In this document: positions 1 to 8,617 of the stretch, piece by piece
Layout of the letters: each line of letters starts with the position of its first letter
How positions within the stretch are numbered: the first letter of the stretch is position 1
NCBI GenBank assembly: GCA_964618975.1
Contig: CAZUDI010000008.1
Span: 1 to 64,000, forward strand
Origin: CAZUDI01 sp964618975
GTDB taxonomy: Bacteria; Desulfobacterota; Desulfomonilia; UBA1062
Length of the DNA: 64,000 bases
Direction of reading: 5' to 3'
Program-made: the position numbers and the translations under genes
Notes under the pieces: generated by a model
Databases searched by the model: none
What the model was told of the DNA's origin: nothing
Seen by the model: only the letters and a program-made list of their open reading frames with translations

Positions 1-1617
1 AACGCCTATAAGATCGCCTGGGTATACAGCCATCCCGATATGATAACATCGGCCAATCTGCGTCAGTATGACAAGATTTTCTGCATGTCGCCGCTCTTCA
101 TTCCAAAACTGGAGGCTATGGGGTATCGTGATGTCGAGCTTCTGATCGGAGCAACGTCTAAGCAACCGCTTGATAGACAGATTGAATATGACATCGTCTT
201 TGTGGGTAACTCGCGCGGCAGCCAGGGGCGTCAGATTGTAACCGATATCAGAGAGACGCCTTACAACTTCAAGGTCTGGGGCAATGACTGGGACAACGTA
301 CTGCCCGAGAAATATTTTGCCGGACGCTACTTTGCAAACGAAAAGCTGAACGAACTGTATGCCTCGTCGCTGATCTCCATCACCGACCATCACACCGATA
401 TGGCCCGGGAAGGCTTTGTATCGAACAAAATCTTCGATATCCTTGCCAGCGGCGGTTTCGCCATCTCGGACAAAAACGCCTGCATCCGGGAAATATTCGG
501 CGACAGCGTGCCCCAGTATCAATCCCCTGAACACCTCCGTGAGCTCTTTGATTTCATCATAAACAACCCGAAGAAACGCGCTGATCTCATGGCCCGCGGC
601 CGTGAGATCGCCCTGCGGTACAATTTCAAGACCCTGGCCGAACGACTGATCGCCGCAATTCCCACCGGACAAGCCGGTCAGGCGACCGCCAAGACATCCC
701 AACCGACGATCGCCTACGTCGATCTCTTCAACCCGGATAACTCCAATTTTCACTGGCTCAAGGCCTTCAAGGCCCGTGGTCACACCGTGCCGTTCGATAT
801 CCGCGAGATCTACCTCAAGGGCCTCGGAAAGATCGCCGAGGAGATCATCACGCTCAAGCCCGATCATCTCCATCTGGGCGGCAGCGTCAAGGATAACATG
901 GTCCCCCCCACGATCCTGGATTACATCAAGCAGCAAACCGGCTGCAGGGTTTCAGCCTTCTACGGCGATGCCCGGCCTTCGGCCTTCCACGAAGAGCTCG
1001 GCAATGTCGCCGACGGTGTATACATCTCCAATCGCAGCCACGTGAAGCAGGGCCAGTCCAGAGGATTGAGCACCTATCACTATCTGCCCTGCCCCACCGA
1101 CCCGGACCTCTTCCATCCTCACGAGCGTGCCAAAATCCACGAGCTCGCCTTCATCGGCAACAACAACGACGCTTCCCGCCTTAAACTTCTCCATAGGCTA
1201 AACAACCGCTTTGATCTTGTCGTGGCGGGCAGCGGCTGGCAGACAAGCGGTCTCAAACATCAGGACAGCGTCTTCGGCGCGGACTTCGCTACGCTCTGCT
1301 CACAAAGCAAGATCCTTCTGGGCCTCATGGGCGACGAATGGACGAACCTCGAAGCCTATTTCTCCAACCGCCTGGTCAACACCCTCGCCTGCGGTGCCTT
1401 TCTCATCCAGCGCTACACCCCCGGGCTGGAGACGGTCTTCGAGAATCACCGCCACCTGATCTGGTATGAAAACGAGGATGAGCTCTTCGAACAGATCGAA
1501 TACTACCTTGAGCACAAGCCCAAACGGGAAGAAATCGCCGCAAAGGGACGCGAGGAGGTCATTGCTCGCTATACCTATGCTAAGAGCGTGGCTACCATCC
1601 TTGCCGGAAAACCTTAG
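1..1617 (+). CDS. Tandem CgeB-like glycosyltransferase, 5'-truncated by the window edge
   Basis: The frame is open to the first base, so the gene starts upstream; 538 residues are visible. Two GT-B-type modules of the CgeB/Glyco_trans_1_2 class lie in tandem. The first (to about residue 230) has VFVGN and the ILASGGFAISD segment typical of the nucleotide-sugar half. The second (about 235-535) repeats the layout with AFIGNN and LACGAFLIQRY. The likely role is cytoplasmic transfer of sugars to a surface glycan or glycoprotein. Acceptor and donor cannot be read. It is the first visible gene of a co-directional glycosyltransferase cluster, 58 bases before the next gene, and is a paralogue of the minus-strand gene at 12467-13633. 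Confidence 0.85.
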   Translation, partial: NAYKIAWVYSHPDMITSANLRQYDKIFCMSPLFIPKLEAMGYRDVELLIGATSKQPLDRQIEYDIVFVGNSRGSQGRQIVTDIRETPYNFKVWGNDWDNVLPEKYFAGRYFANEKLNELYASSLISITDHHTDMAREGFVSNKIFDILASGGFAISDKNACIREIFGDSVPQYQSPEHLRELFDFIINNPKKRADLMARGREIALRYNFKTLAERLIAAIPTGQAGQATAKTSQPTIAYVDLFNPDNSNFHWLKAFKARGHTVPFDIREIYLKGLGKIAEEIITLKPDHLHLGGSVKDNMVPPTILDYIKQQTGCRVSAFYGDARPSAFHEELGNVADGVYISNRSHVKQGQSRGLSTYHYLPCPTDPDLFHPHERAKIHELAFIGNNNDASRLKLLHRLNNRFDLVVAGSGWQTSGLKHQDSVFGADFATLCSQSKILLGLMGDEWTNLEAYFSNRLVNTLACGAFLIQRYTPGLETVFENHRHLIWYENEDELFEQIEYYLEHKPKREEIAAKGREEVIARYTYAKSVATILAGKP

Positions 1618-1675
1618 CTATGACCTGTCACGTCAAGCTGTTATAATCCCATAAATCCTGAAGCGAGAAGGCCTG

Positions 1676-4300
1676 ATGAAAACTGATGAAATTCTTGGCA
1701 GCCAGCCCACCGTCGCCATCCTCTTCTTCACCTACAACCGCCTTGAGTATACCCGGCAGGCCCTGAGCGCCCTGATCGAAAATTCACGTTACCCCTTCGA
1801 GCTCTACATCGTGGACAACCACAGCACCGACGGCACGCCGCAGTGGTTGGAGGAATTCCGACTGAAATATCCATGCATTATTAAAGACATCAAATATAAC
1901 ACCTCCAATGAAGGGCTGCCCGGACCGACCAACGCCTTCTGGGCCAAGGCGGACACCGACCTGATCGGCAAGGTCGACAACGACACCCTGGTGCCCGAGG
2001 GCTGGCTCGAGCGCCTGGTGGAAGCGCATAGCAAGCTCCCCGAACTGGCGGTGGTGGGCGGCTGGCACTTTCGGCCGGAAGATTTCAATGCGCAGGAAGC
2101 CGTGGCGCGCCTGGTGCACAGGAACGCTATCGCCATCCTGCCGGATGAACATATCGGCGGCTGCTGCTACCTGATGAAACGCTCCATCCAGCAGCAATTC
2201 GGCCCCATGGTCTATGACGAAAAGGTCAAGATCCACGGCTGGACCGACTACCAGCACCGCCTGGTGGAGGCCGGCTACCTGGTGGGCTATCTCTACCCAC
2301 TGCTCCAGCTCGAATACATGGACGATCCGCGCTCGGACAAATGCCTGATCAATGCAAAATACCGGGACTATACCCGCGAGATCTGGCAGGAGCACGGCAT
2401 CGAGTTCCGCGACACCGACCAGTTGATCGAGGCCCTCAGGATCGATGCCGAACGCATCACCAGCCGGCCCCAGGCCCCGATGCCCGGGGGACAAACAGAG
2501 GAGCCCGGCCGGTACTACGGCTATGCCCGTCCCGAGGTCCAGGCCCTGGTGCCTAAAGACGCCTGCCGCATCCTGGACATCGGCTGCGGCAGCGGCGTTC
2601 TGGGCATGGGTCTTAAGAAGACTCCCGGGCGCTATGTGGCCGGCATCGAATACGTACCGGAGGCCGCCCGGGCCGCCGCGAAGGTACTGGACAAGGTCTA
2701 TACGGGTGACGCCACCCTGCTTATCCACGAGATCGCAGACAGGGACTTCGACACCGTCATCATGGCCGATTTTATCGAGCATATCAGCGATACCGCCCGG
2801 ATGCTCGCAGAGGCCCGCCGCATCCTGAAGCCCGAGGGGAAGCTGATCCTCTCGATCCCCAACGTCCGCCACTGGTCGGTGCTCAAGGACCTGATCGAAG
2901 GCCATTTCACCTATGTGGAAGCCGGTATCCTGGATCGCACCCACCTGCGCTTCTTCACCCGTGAAAGCATCTACCGGGTGCTTGGTGAGGCGGGTTTCAA
3001 AATCGAAGCCATATCCGGCACGGCCGTTCCCGGCGGGGAGGTGCCGCCCGCCTTCATTGAGGCCTGCAGGGAGGCCGGCCTCGACACGGCGTCGCTCGCC
3101 GAGGAGGGCCGCATCTACCAGTATCTGATCACGGCCCGGCCTCAATCCGGCATCTCTGCGGAAAAAGAGACCTCCAGCGTGTCTTCACCCCCCCGCCTGA
3201 CCTCGATCATCATCCTGACCTTCAACCAGCTGGAATATACCAGACTCTGCCTGGAGAGCATCGAGACGTGCACCTGTGTCCCCTACGAGCTGATCCTGGT
3301 GGACAATGGCTCGACCGACGGCACGGTCGACTTCCTGAAGGCCTTCGCCGCCGAGCGTTCGAACGTCAAGCTGATTATCAATGCCGAAAACCGCGGCTTT
3401 GCCGGAGGCAACAACCAGGGTATCCAGGCATCACAGGGCGACTACGTCCTTTTCCTCAACAACGACACGGTGGTGACCGAACACTGGCTGGACCGCATGC
3501 TGCGCTATCTCAATCACCTGCCCGACATCGGGCTGGTGGGGCCGGTCAGTAACGCCGTCTCAGGCGCCCAGCTGATCGAAGATGTCCCCTACAAAGAAAT
3601 GGATGCCATGCAGGCCTTCGCCCGCAGAATCTATGCGGACAACGCCGGACGGGCCAGCGCGGCCGTGCGCCTGGTGGGATTCTGCCTGCTGGTCAAGCGC
3701 GAGGTCCTCGAGCTGATTGGCGGCTTTGATGAAGATTACGCTACCGGCAACTTCGAGGACGACGACCTCTGTCTACGCGCCACCCTGGCCGGCTTCAGCG
3801 CCGTAATCGCCCGGGATGTCTTCATCCACCATTTTGGCAGTAAGACCTTCAAGGGCAACCGGATGGACTATAACGCCCACCTGGGCGCAAACCGCGACCG
3901 TTTCATCGCCAAATGGCCGGGCATTGTATCCTTCAATGCCGACCTGAAGGGTTATGCCCTCAGCATTGAAAGGTCAGATCGCACCGGTAAGCTCAACCAA
4001 TGGGGCGAAAAGGCCTTCGAGCGCGGCGACTACCATCGGGCCCTGAAGCTGTTCGAACGCGCCCTGAAGCTCGACCCCTCGGACAGCCTGGCCCTCAACA
4101 ACCTGGGGGTGCTCAAAACCCAACTGGGTGACCCTCAGGCCGCGCTGGAGATCTTCGTCAGGGTCCTCCGGCAGGACCCCGCCCATCAGGACGCCCGTGA
4201 GAACCTCAGGAGCGCCATGGGGCTGGCCGGCATCCCGGCCGCCAAGGCCGAGGGCCTGCTGGCCGAGCTGGGAGCGGCCATCAACGGCGGACAAAGCTGA
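1676..4300 (+). CDS. Trimodular GT2 - SAM methyltransferase - GT2 - TPR protein
   Basis: 874 residues. Domain order: a GT2 glycosyltransferase (about 10-250, opening with FFTYNRLEYTRQAL and VDNHSTDGTP); a class I SAM methyltransferase (about 280-480, glycine motif ILDIGCGSG near residue 298); a second GT2 domain (about 505-765, with ILVDNGSTDGT, LNNDTVV and FEDDDLCLR); and a TPR pair (about 770-850). The ATG at 1676 has a GAGAAGG ribosome site. The fusion suggests one polypeptide that adds and methylates sugars in sequence, with TPRs for protein contact. This architecture is common in flagellin or surface-glycan loci of Desulfobacterota and Geobacter. The substrate is unknown. Confidence 0.88.
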   Translation: MKTDEILGSQPTVAILFFTYNRLEYTRQALSALIENSRYPFELYIVDNHSTDGTPQWLEEFRLKYPCIIKDIKYNTSNEGLPGPTNAFWAKADTDLIGKVDNDTLVPEGWLERLVEAHSKLPELAVVGGWHFRPEDFNAQEAVARLVHRNAIAILPDEHIGGCCYLMKRSIQQQFGPMVYDEKVKIHGWTDYQHRLVEAGYLVGYLYPLLQLEYMDDPRSDKCLINAKYRDYTREIWQEHGIEFRDTDQLIEALRIDAERITSRPQAPMPGGQTEEPGRYYGYARPEVQALVPKDACRILDIGCGSGVLGMGLKKTPGRYVAGIEYVPEAARAAAKVLDKVYTGDATLLIHEIADRDFDTVIMADFIEHISDTARMLAEARRILKPEGKLILSIPNVRHWSVLKDLIEGHFTYVEAGILDRTHLRFFTRESIYRVLGEAGFKIEAISGTAVPGGEVPPAFIEACREAGLDTASLAEEGRIYQYLITARPQSGISAEKETSSVSSPPRLTSIIILTFNQLEYTRLCLESIETCTCVPYELILVDNGSTDGTVDFLKAFAAERSNVKLIINAENRGFAGGNNQGIQASQGDYVLFLNNDTVVTEHWLDRMLRYLNHLPDIGLVGPVSNAVSGAQLIEDVPYKEMDAMQAFARRIYADNAGRASAAVRLVGFCLLVKREVLELIGGFDEDYATGNFEDDDLCLRATLAGFSAVIARDVFIHHFGSKTFKGNRMDYNAHLGANRDRFIAKWPGIVSFNADLKGYALSIERSDRTGKLNQWGEKAFERGDYHRALKLFERALKLDPSDSLALNNLGVLKTQLGDPQAALEIFVRVLRQDPAHQDARENLRSAMGLAGIPAAKAEGLLAELGAAINGGQS

Positions 4301-4313
4301 ACAAGTGACCGGA

Positions 4314-5444
4314 ATGTCAGAACCTAAAGTATCAGTCATCATGCCGACCTATGACCGGCCGGAGCTCCTGCGCCAGGCGCTCATGAGCGTGCTGTCGCAG
4401 ACGGAAACCGACTTCGAGCTGCTCATCGTCAACGACGGCGGCGGTGATATCAAGGCCGTCCTGGAACCCCTGGCCGATCCGCGCCTCCGCCTCCTTGAGC
4501 ATCCCGAGCGAAGAGGCCAGGCCGCGGCGCGCAACACCGCCCTCAAGGCCGCTCAAGGCCGCTATATCGCCTATCTGGACGACGACGACCTCTACTACCC
4601 GCAGCACCTGGAAGTCCTGAGAAGGGCCGCCGAACAGACCGGGGTGGCCTACAGCAATGCCTGGCGGGTCTTCATCGGTGAAGACGGGCAGGAGACCGGC
4701 CGCGACGTCCCCTTCTGCCACGATTTCGACCGCGAGTTGCTGCTGGTGGCCAACTACATCCCCCTGCCCTGCCTGATGCATGCCCGCGCCTGTCTGGATG
4801 AGACCGGCCTGTTCGACGAAGGGCTCTCCTCCCTCGAGGACTGGGAGCTGATCATCCGCCTCGCGCGCCGGCATGACTTCATCCACCTTGAGGCGTTCAC
4901 GGCCGAATACCGCAAATTCACGGGCCGCGCCTGCGTGACGCGGGCCGGTATGCATGATAGCCTCGCCACCACCGAAAAGATCCATGCGCGCTACCGCCGC
5001 TTCGCCGATGCCGAAACTAGAGCGGCCCAGAAAAGACGGGTGGCGCTGCTCTACCTCAAGCTGGGGGGTGAATCATCATACAGCAGCGCGGAGCTGAGCG
5101 CCCAGCTGATCAGTGACGGCGAAGACTGTTTCAATGCCGGCGACCTCAACCGGGCCCGCTTCTTCTTTGAAAACGCCCTCGAGTTGGAACCCGACAACGC
5201 GGAGGCCCTCACGGATCTGGGGGTGCTGAGCTGGCAGCAGGGCGATCTCACCGTGGCCATCGACTTGTTGATCAGGGTCCTGGAAACGGCCCCCGGCCAT
5301 CAGGACGCCCTCTTCAATCTGGTGAGCTGCCTGAAACAGCAGCCGCAGGCTGTAGTTTCCCCCCTGCTGGTCGCCAGAATCAGGAAGGCCGGCGCCGATC
5401 CCGACCTGACTGCCCGCCTGGCAGCCTTCACGGAGGCCCGATGA
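4314..5444 (+). CDS. GT2 glycosyltransferase with C-terminal TPR
   Basis: 376 residues from the ATG at 4314, where homology to GT2 begins at once (SVIMPTYDRPELLRQAL); a longer upstream frame overlaps the preceding gene and is not protein-like. The GT-A domain covers about 1-240, with the DDDD metal and donor region (AYLDDDDLYYP). A TPR module follows at about 270-370. Its sequence (DLGVLSWQQGD, RVLETAPGHQDAL) parallels the tail of the preceding protein (NLGVLKTQLGD, RVLRQDPAHQDAR), so the two tails are paralogous. The stop overlaps the next start by four bases (ATGA), implying coupled translation. Confidence 0.88.
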   Translation: MSEPKVSVIMPTYDRPELLRQALMSVLSQTETDFELLIVNDGGGDIKAVLEPLADPRLRLLEHPERRGQAAARNTALKAAQGRYIAYLDDDDLYYPQHLEVLRRAAEQTGVAYSNAWRVFIGEDGQETGRDVPFCHDFDRELLLVANYIPLPCLMHARACLDETGLFDEGLSSLEDWELIIRLARRHDFIHLEAFTAEYRKFTGRACVTRAGMHDSLATTEKIHARYRRFADAETRAAQKRRVALLYLKLGGESSYSSAELSAQLISDGEDCFNAGDLNRARFFFENALELEPDNAEALTDLGVLSWQQGDLTVAIDLLIRVLETAPGHQDALFNLVSCLKQQPQAVVSPLLVARIRKAGADPDLTARLAAFTEAR

Positions 5445-8400
5445 TATTTCTGGCCGCCAACCGAGAGGGGCGTTTCATCTACCATGGCGCCACCTACGAT
5501 CTAAGACCGCTGACACCGCCGGATATCAATCCTGACCATATCCTGGCGGCGGCCAGTGGGTTGGAACAGGCAATCCTGGAAGAACATGCCGGCCTGATCA
5601 GTGTCGTGCACTTCGATGCCGGGCGAATCCCCGGATATCCCCGACCTCTCGACCTCAAGCCCGAAGAGATCCCCCCGGGCAGCCGCATTCTTCTGCTGCG
5701 CGCCGGCGGCATCGGCGACCTGATCATGCTAACGCCCGCCATCAAAGAATTCCGCAAAAGGCTCAATGGTCGTGCCAAGATCATTCTGGCCACCTATTCA
5801 GACTATGCTGATATTTTTGAAGAGCTGGCCGACCGGATCATCTCCTATCCGGTCAGATTTTCGCAGCTTTTGCGGGAAACCGACTACTATGTGGATTTTG
5901 CCGACCCCAACGATCTGTTCGATACCGGCGAGATGACGGATTATTACCTCGACTGCCTGGGCATCGATCCGGACGACGTCAATGCCGTGGATAAAAAACC
6001 GCTGCTGCCGGCCAGCTTGACATCAGCATTCCGGACGATTGCCGCCCTCAACCAGCTGCCCGGCCGGACCAAAGTGCTTTTTGCCGGCGGTGCCAGCGAC
6101 AAGATCAGGCGCCTGCCGGACCGCATCCTCGCCGAGCTGGCCTCCGCCCACCCCGCGATCAGCTTCGTGGTGCCGGGGGATTCCAGCCTGACCCTTCCCA
6201 ATATCTTCAGCATCGACACCTCCGGCGGACTCAAGGAATATGTCACGGCCATTGCCGGCTGTGACGCGGTGGTTTCCACCGACAGTTCGGCCTACCATAT
6301 CGCAGCGGCGTTCGACATTCCGGCTCTGGTGCTCTTCGGCCCGATCAGTTCGACCATCCGCACCGGATTTTACCCCAGGGTCGTGACACTGGATGCCGAT
6401 TATTCCGGAGAGACCTGTCAGAGTCCCTGCGGCATCTCCACCATCCGGCGCCGCACAAAACTAAAAAACCCGATCGGCGAAAACCGGGTAATGCTGCTCG
6501 AAAAAGGCACCGCCATCCAGACTTCCTCCGGCCGGACTTTTAGCTATGATCCCGATAAGGGCTGCCCGGAAAGCTGTGCCCTTGACTGCCCTCATAGTCC
6601 GTGTCTGGCCCGAATCGAGATCAGCCAACTGCTCCGCAAATTCGGCCAGCTTTCATTCTTGGAGAAGCCCGCAGGACTTCCAGACCCAAGTCACTGGTTA
6701 ATCGAGTCTTTTCATGCCGCCAAGCAGCAAACCGAGCCCAAAGACCCTAATGATACCGAGAATCATTGGCGCCGCGCCGTAGCTACCAATCCCGACAATC
6801 CGCAGAACTACGTCAATCTCGGCAGGATCCTTGCTCAAAAAGGTCTAAAAAAGGAGGCCGCGGAATCTTACCGGCAAGCCATCAAGATGAAACCCGACGA
6901 GGCCGGGTATTACGCCATCCTCGCCGAGGCGCTCTATTCACTGGAGAGCAGGGACTCCGCCCTGTCCTGTATCCGGTTATGCCTCAAACTTGATCGATCG
7001 AATCCGACCTACTGGGAGCAGTTTACACAGATCGTCAGGTTCCTGAGTGTTTCCCATTTCGATGAGGATCTGGCTGACGAGCTCAACTACTGTATGCGCC
7101 TTGCGCACATAAAGAAACAGCAGCTGGAAGGGACCATCGGCACCCTTTTAAGCCGGATGCCCGCCGTTGAACATTATCGACAACTGGTTCGTATGCAGCA
7201 TGAGGATGAGCTTAAAACTGCCATCATCAGCGGTCAACTGTTCCAGCAGCTCGCCCACTCCCTGCTGCTGCAATTTCTGAAAAAAATCATCATAACCAAC
7301 TCTTCCTGGGAATCTTTTCTCGCTGCCTTGCGTCGCGGCCTGCTGGAAGCCTGCGTCAATCATGCGATCGCGCCTGCGGTGAGCAACCAGGGGCTGGCCC
7401 TGGTTTGTGCCCTGGCAAGCCAATGTTTTCTGAACGAATATATTTACCCTGTATCAGAAGAGGAATCTGGCTGGCTGGAAAAATTAAACGCCGCGGTGAA
7501 CAATCTCCAATCTTCGGATCAAATCCCGGAGTTCGAAATCGCACTGCTGGCCGCATATCAGCCGTTATCTTCATTGAATCTTGCATGCGGACACGAACTC
7601 TGCACCGAACGGGACAGCAGCAGTCCCCTGGCCGACCTGATCCGTCAGCAGGTTCAGGAACCCGCCATGGAAAGACAGCTGCGCGGTGAAATCATAATCT
7701 TTTCCAAGATCAATGATCATATCTCCCGGTCCGTACAAGCCCAGTATGAAGAAAATCCCTATCCCCGCTGGCAGGATGTAGCCAATTATATCCCCCAGCA
7801 CTTCCAGACGCTGATGCATTTAAACTTTCCCCATCTGAAAGAAACTGCGATCGCGGTACCTCCAAGGCCTGAAGTGCTGATTGCCGGCTGCGGCACCGGC
7901 CGCCAGGCAATTGAGACAGCGCTTTCCATTTCCGGATCCCAGGTGCTGGCCATTGACCTGAGTCTTGCCAGCCTGGCCTATGCCCGGCGCAAGACCCGGG
8001 AATTGGAAATCGCCAACATCGAATATATGCAGGCCGATCTCCTGAATCTGGAAAATTTCAACCACAGCTTCGATATCATTAAATGCAGTGGAGTGCTGCA
8101 TCATCTTCGCGATCCGCAACTCGGCTGGAAAATTCTGACAGATCTGCTCAAACCCGGTGGATACATGGAGATTGCGCTCTACAGCGAGATCGCACGCCAA
8201 GCGGTCGTTGCCGCCAGGCAATATATTGCCAAACAGTCTTATCGCCCAATTATTGAAGACATTCGTAAATGCCGCCAGGAAATTCTGGCCTTGCCGGATG
8301 ATTCGCCGATCAAGCCGGTCGCATCCTTCAAAGATTTCTTTGTGACCTCCGAATGCCGCGACCTGATTTTCCATGTACAGGAGCATCGTTTCACCCTGCC

Positions 8401-8617
8401 CCAGATCGAGGCCATTCTTACAGACCTAAGCCTGGATTTCATCGGCTTCATCAATCTCGATTCCACCATCATAACGCACTATGATGCAATGTTCCCGGAC
8501 GACCCACAACGCACCAACCTATCCCACTGGAATGAATATGAATTAAACAATTCGGACACTTTCAGATCCATGTACCAATTCTGGCTCAGAAAAAAATCTT
8601 CGCAAAAGGTCATTTGA
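5441..8617 (+). CDS. GT9 heptosyltransferase-like - TPR - SAM methyltransferase fusion
   Basis: 1058 residues. The N-terminal part (about 80-400) is a GT9/ADP-heptose:LPS heptosyltransferase-like fold, with LLLRAGGIGDLIMLTP and VVSTDSSAYHIAAAF-type motifs, and a cysteine-rich patch (GCPESCALDCPHSPC) near 385. TPR units follow at about 440-530. After a helical linker comes a class I methyltransferase at about 800-960 (VLIAGCGTGRQA near 812, IKCSGVLHHLRDP). It starts inside the previous stop codon and ends sharing a base with the next start. The fusion implies linked glycosylation and methylation of a surface polymer. True heptose specificity is not demonstrated. Confidence 0.85.
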   Translation: MIFLAANREGRFIYHGATYDLRPLTPPDINPDHILAAASGLEQAILEEHAGLISVVHFDAGRIPGYPRPLDLKPEEIPPGSRILLLRAGGIGDLIMLTPAIKEFRKRLNGRAKIILATYSDYADIFEELADRIISYPVRFSQLLRETDYYVDFADPNDLFDTGEMTDYYLDCLGIDPDDVNAVDKKPLLPASLTSAFRTIAALNQLPGRTKVLFAGGASDKIRRLPDRILAELASAHPAISFVVPGDSSLTLPNIFSIDTSGGLKEYVTAIAGCDAVVSTDSSAYHIAAAFDIPALVLFGPISSTIRTGFYPRVVTLDADYSGETCQSPCGISTIRRRTKLKNPIGENRVMLLEKGTAIQTSSGRTFSYDPDKGCPESCALDCPHSPCLARIEISQLLRKFGQLSFLEKPAGLPDPSHWLIESFHAAKQQTEPKDPNDTENHWRRAVATNPDNPQNYVNLGRILAQKGLKKEAAESYRQAIKMKPDEAGYYAILAEALYSLESRDSALSCIRLCLKLDRSNPTYWEQFTQIVRFLSVSHFDEDLADELNYCMRLAHIKKQQLEGTIGTLLSRMPAVEHYRQLVRMQHEDELKTAIISGQLFQQLAHSLLLQFLKKIIITNSSWESFLAALRRGLLEACVNHAIAPAVSNQGLALVCALASQCFLNEYIYPVSEEESGWLEKLNAAVNNLQSSDQIPEFEIALLAAYQPLSSLNLACGHELCTERDSSSPLADLIRQQVQEPAMERQLRGEIIIFSKINDHISRSVQAQYEENPYPRWQDVANYIPQHFQTLMHLNFPHLKETAIAVPPRPEVLIAGCGTGRQAIETALSISGSQVLAIDLSLASLAYARRKTRELEIANIEYMQADLLNLENFNHSFDIIKCSGVLHHLRDPQLGWKILTDLLKPGGYMEIALYSEIARQAVVAARQYIAKQSYRPIIEDIRKCRQEILALPDDSPIKPVASFKDFFVTSECRDLIFHVQEHRFTLPQIEAILTDLSLDFIGFINLDSTIITHYDAMFPDDPQRTNLSHWNEYELNNSDTFRSMYQFWLRKKSSQKVI

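Noticed and set aside
1784..3145. Long minus-strand open frames opposite the glycosyltransferase and other large genes
   Set aside because: They are mirror frames of GC-rich coding sequence with no recognisable domains or ribosome sites.
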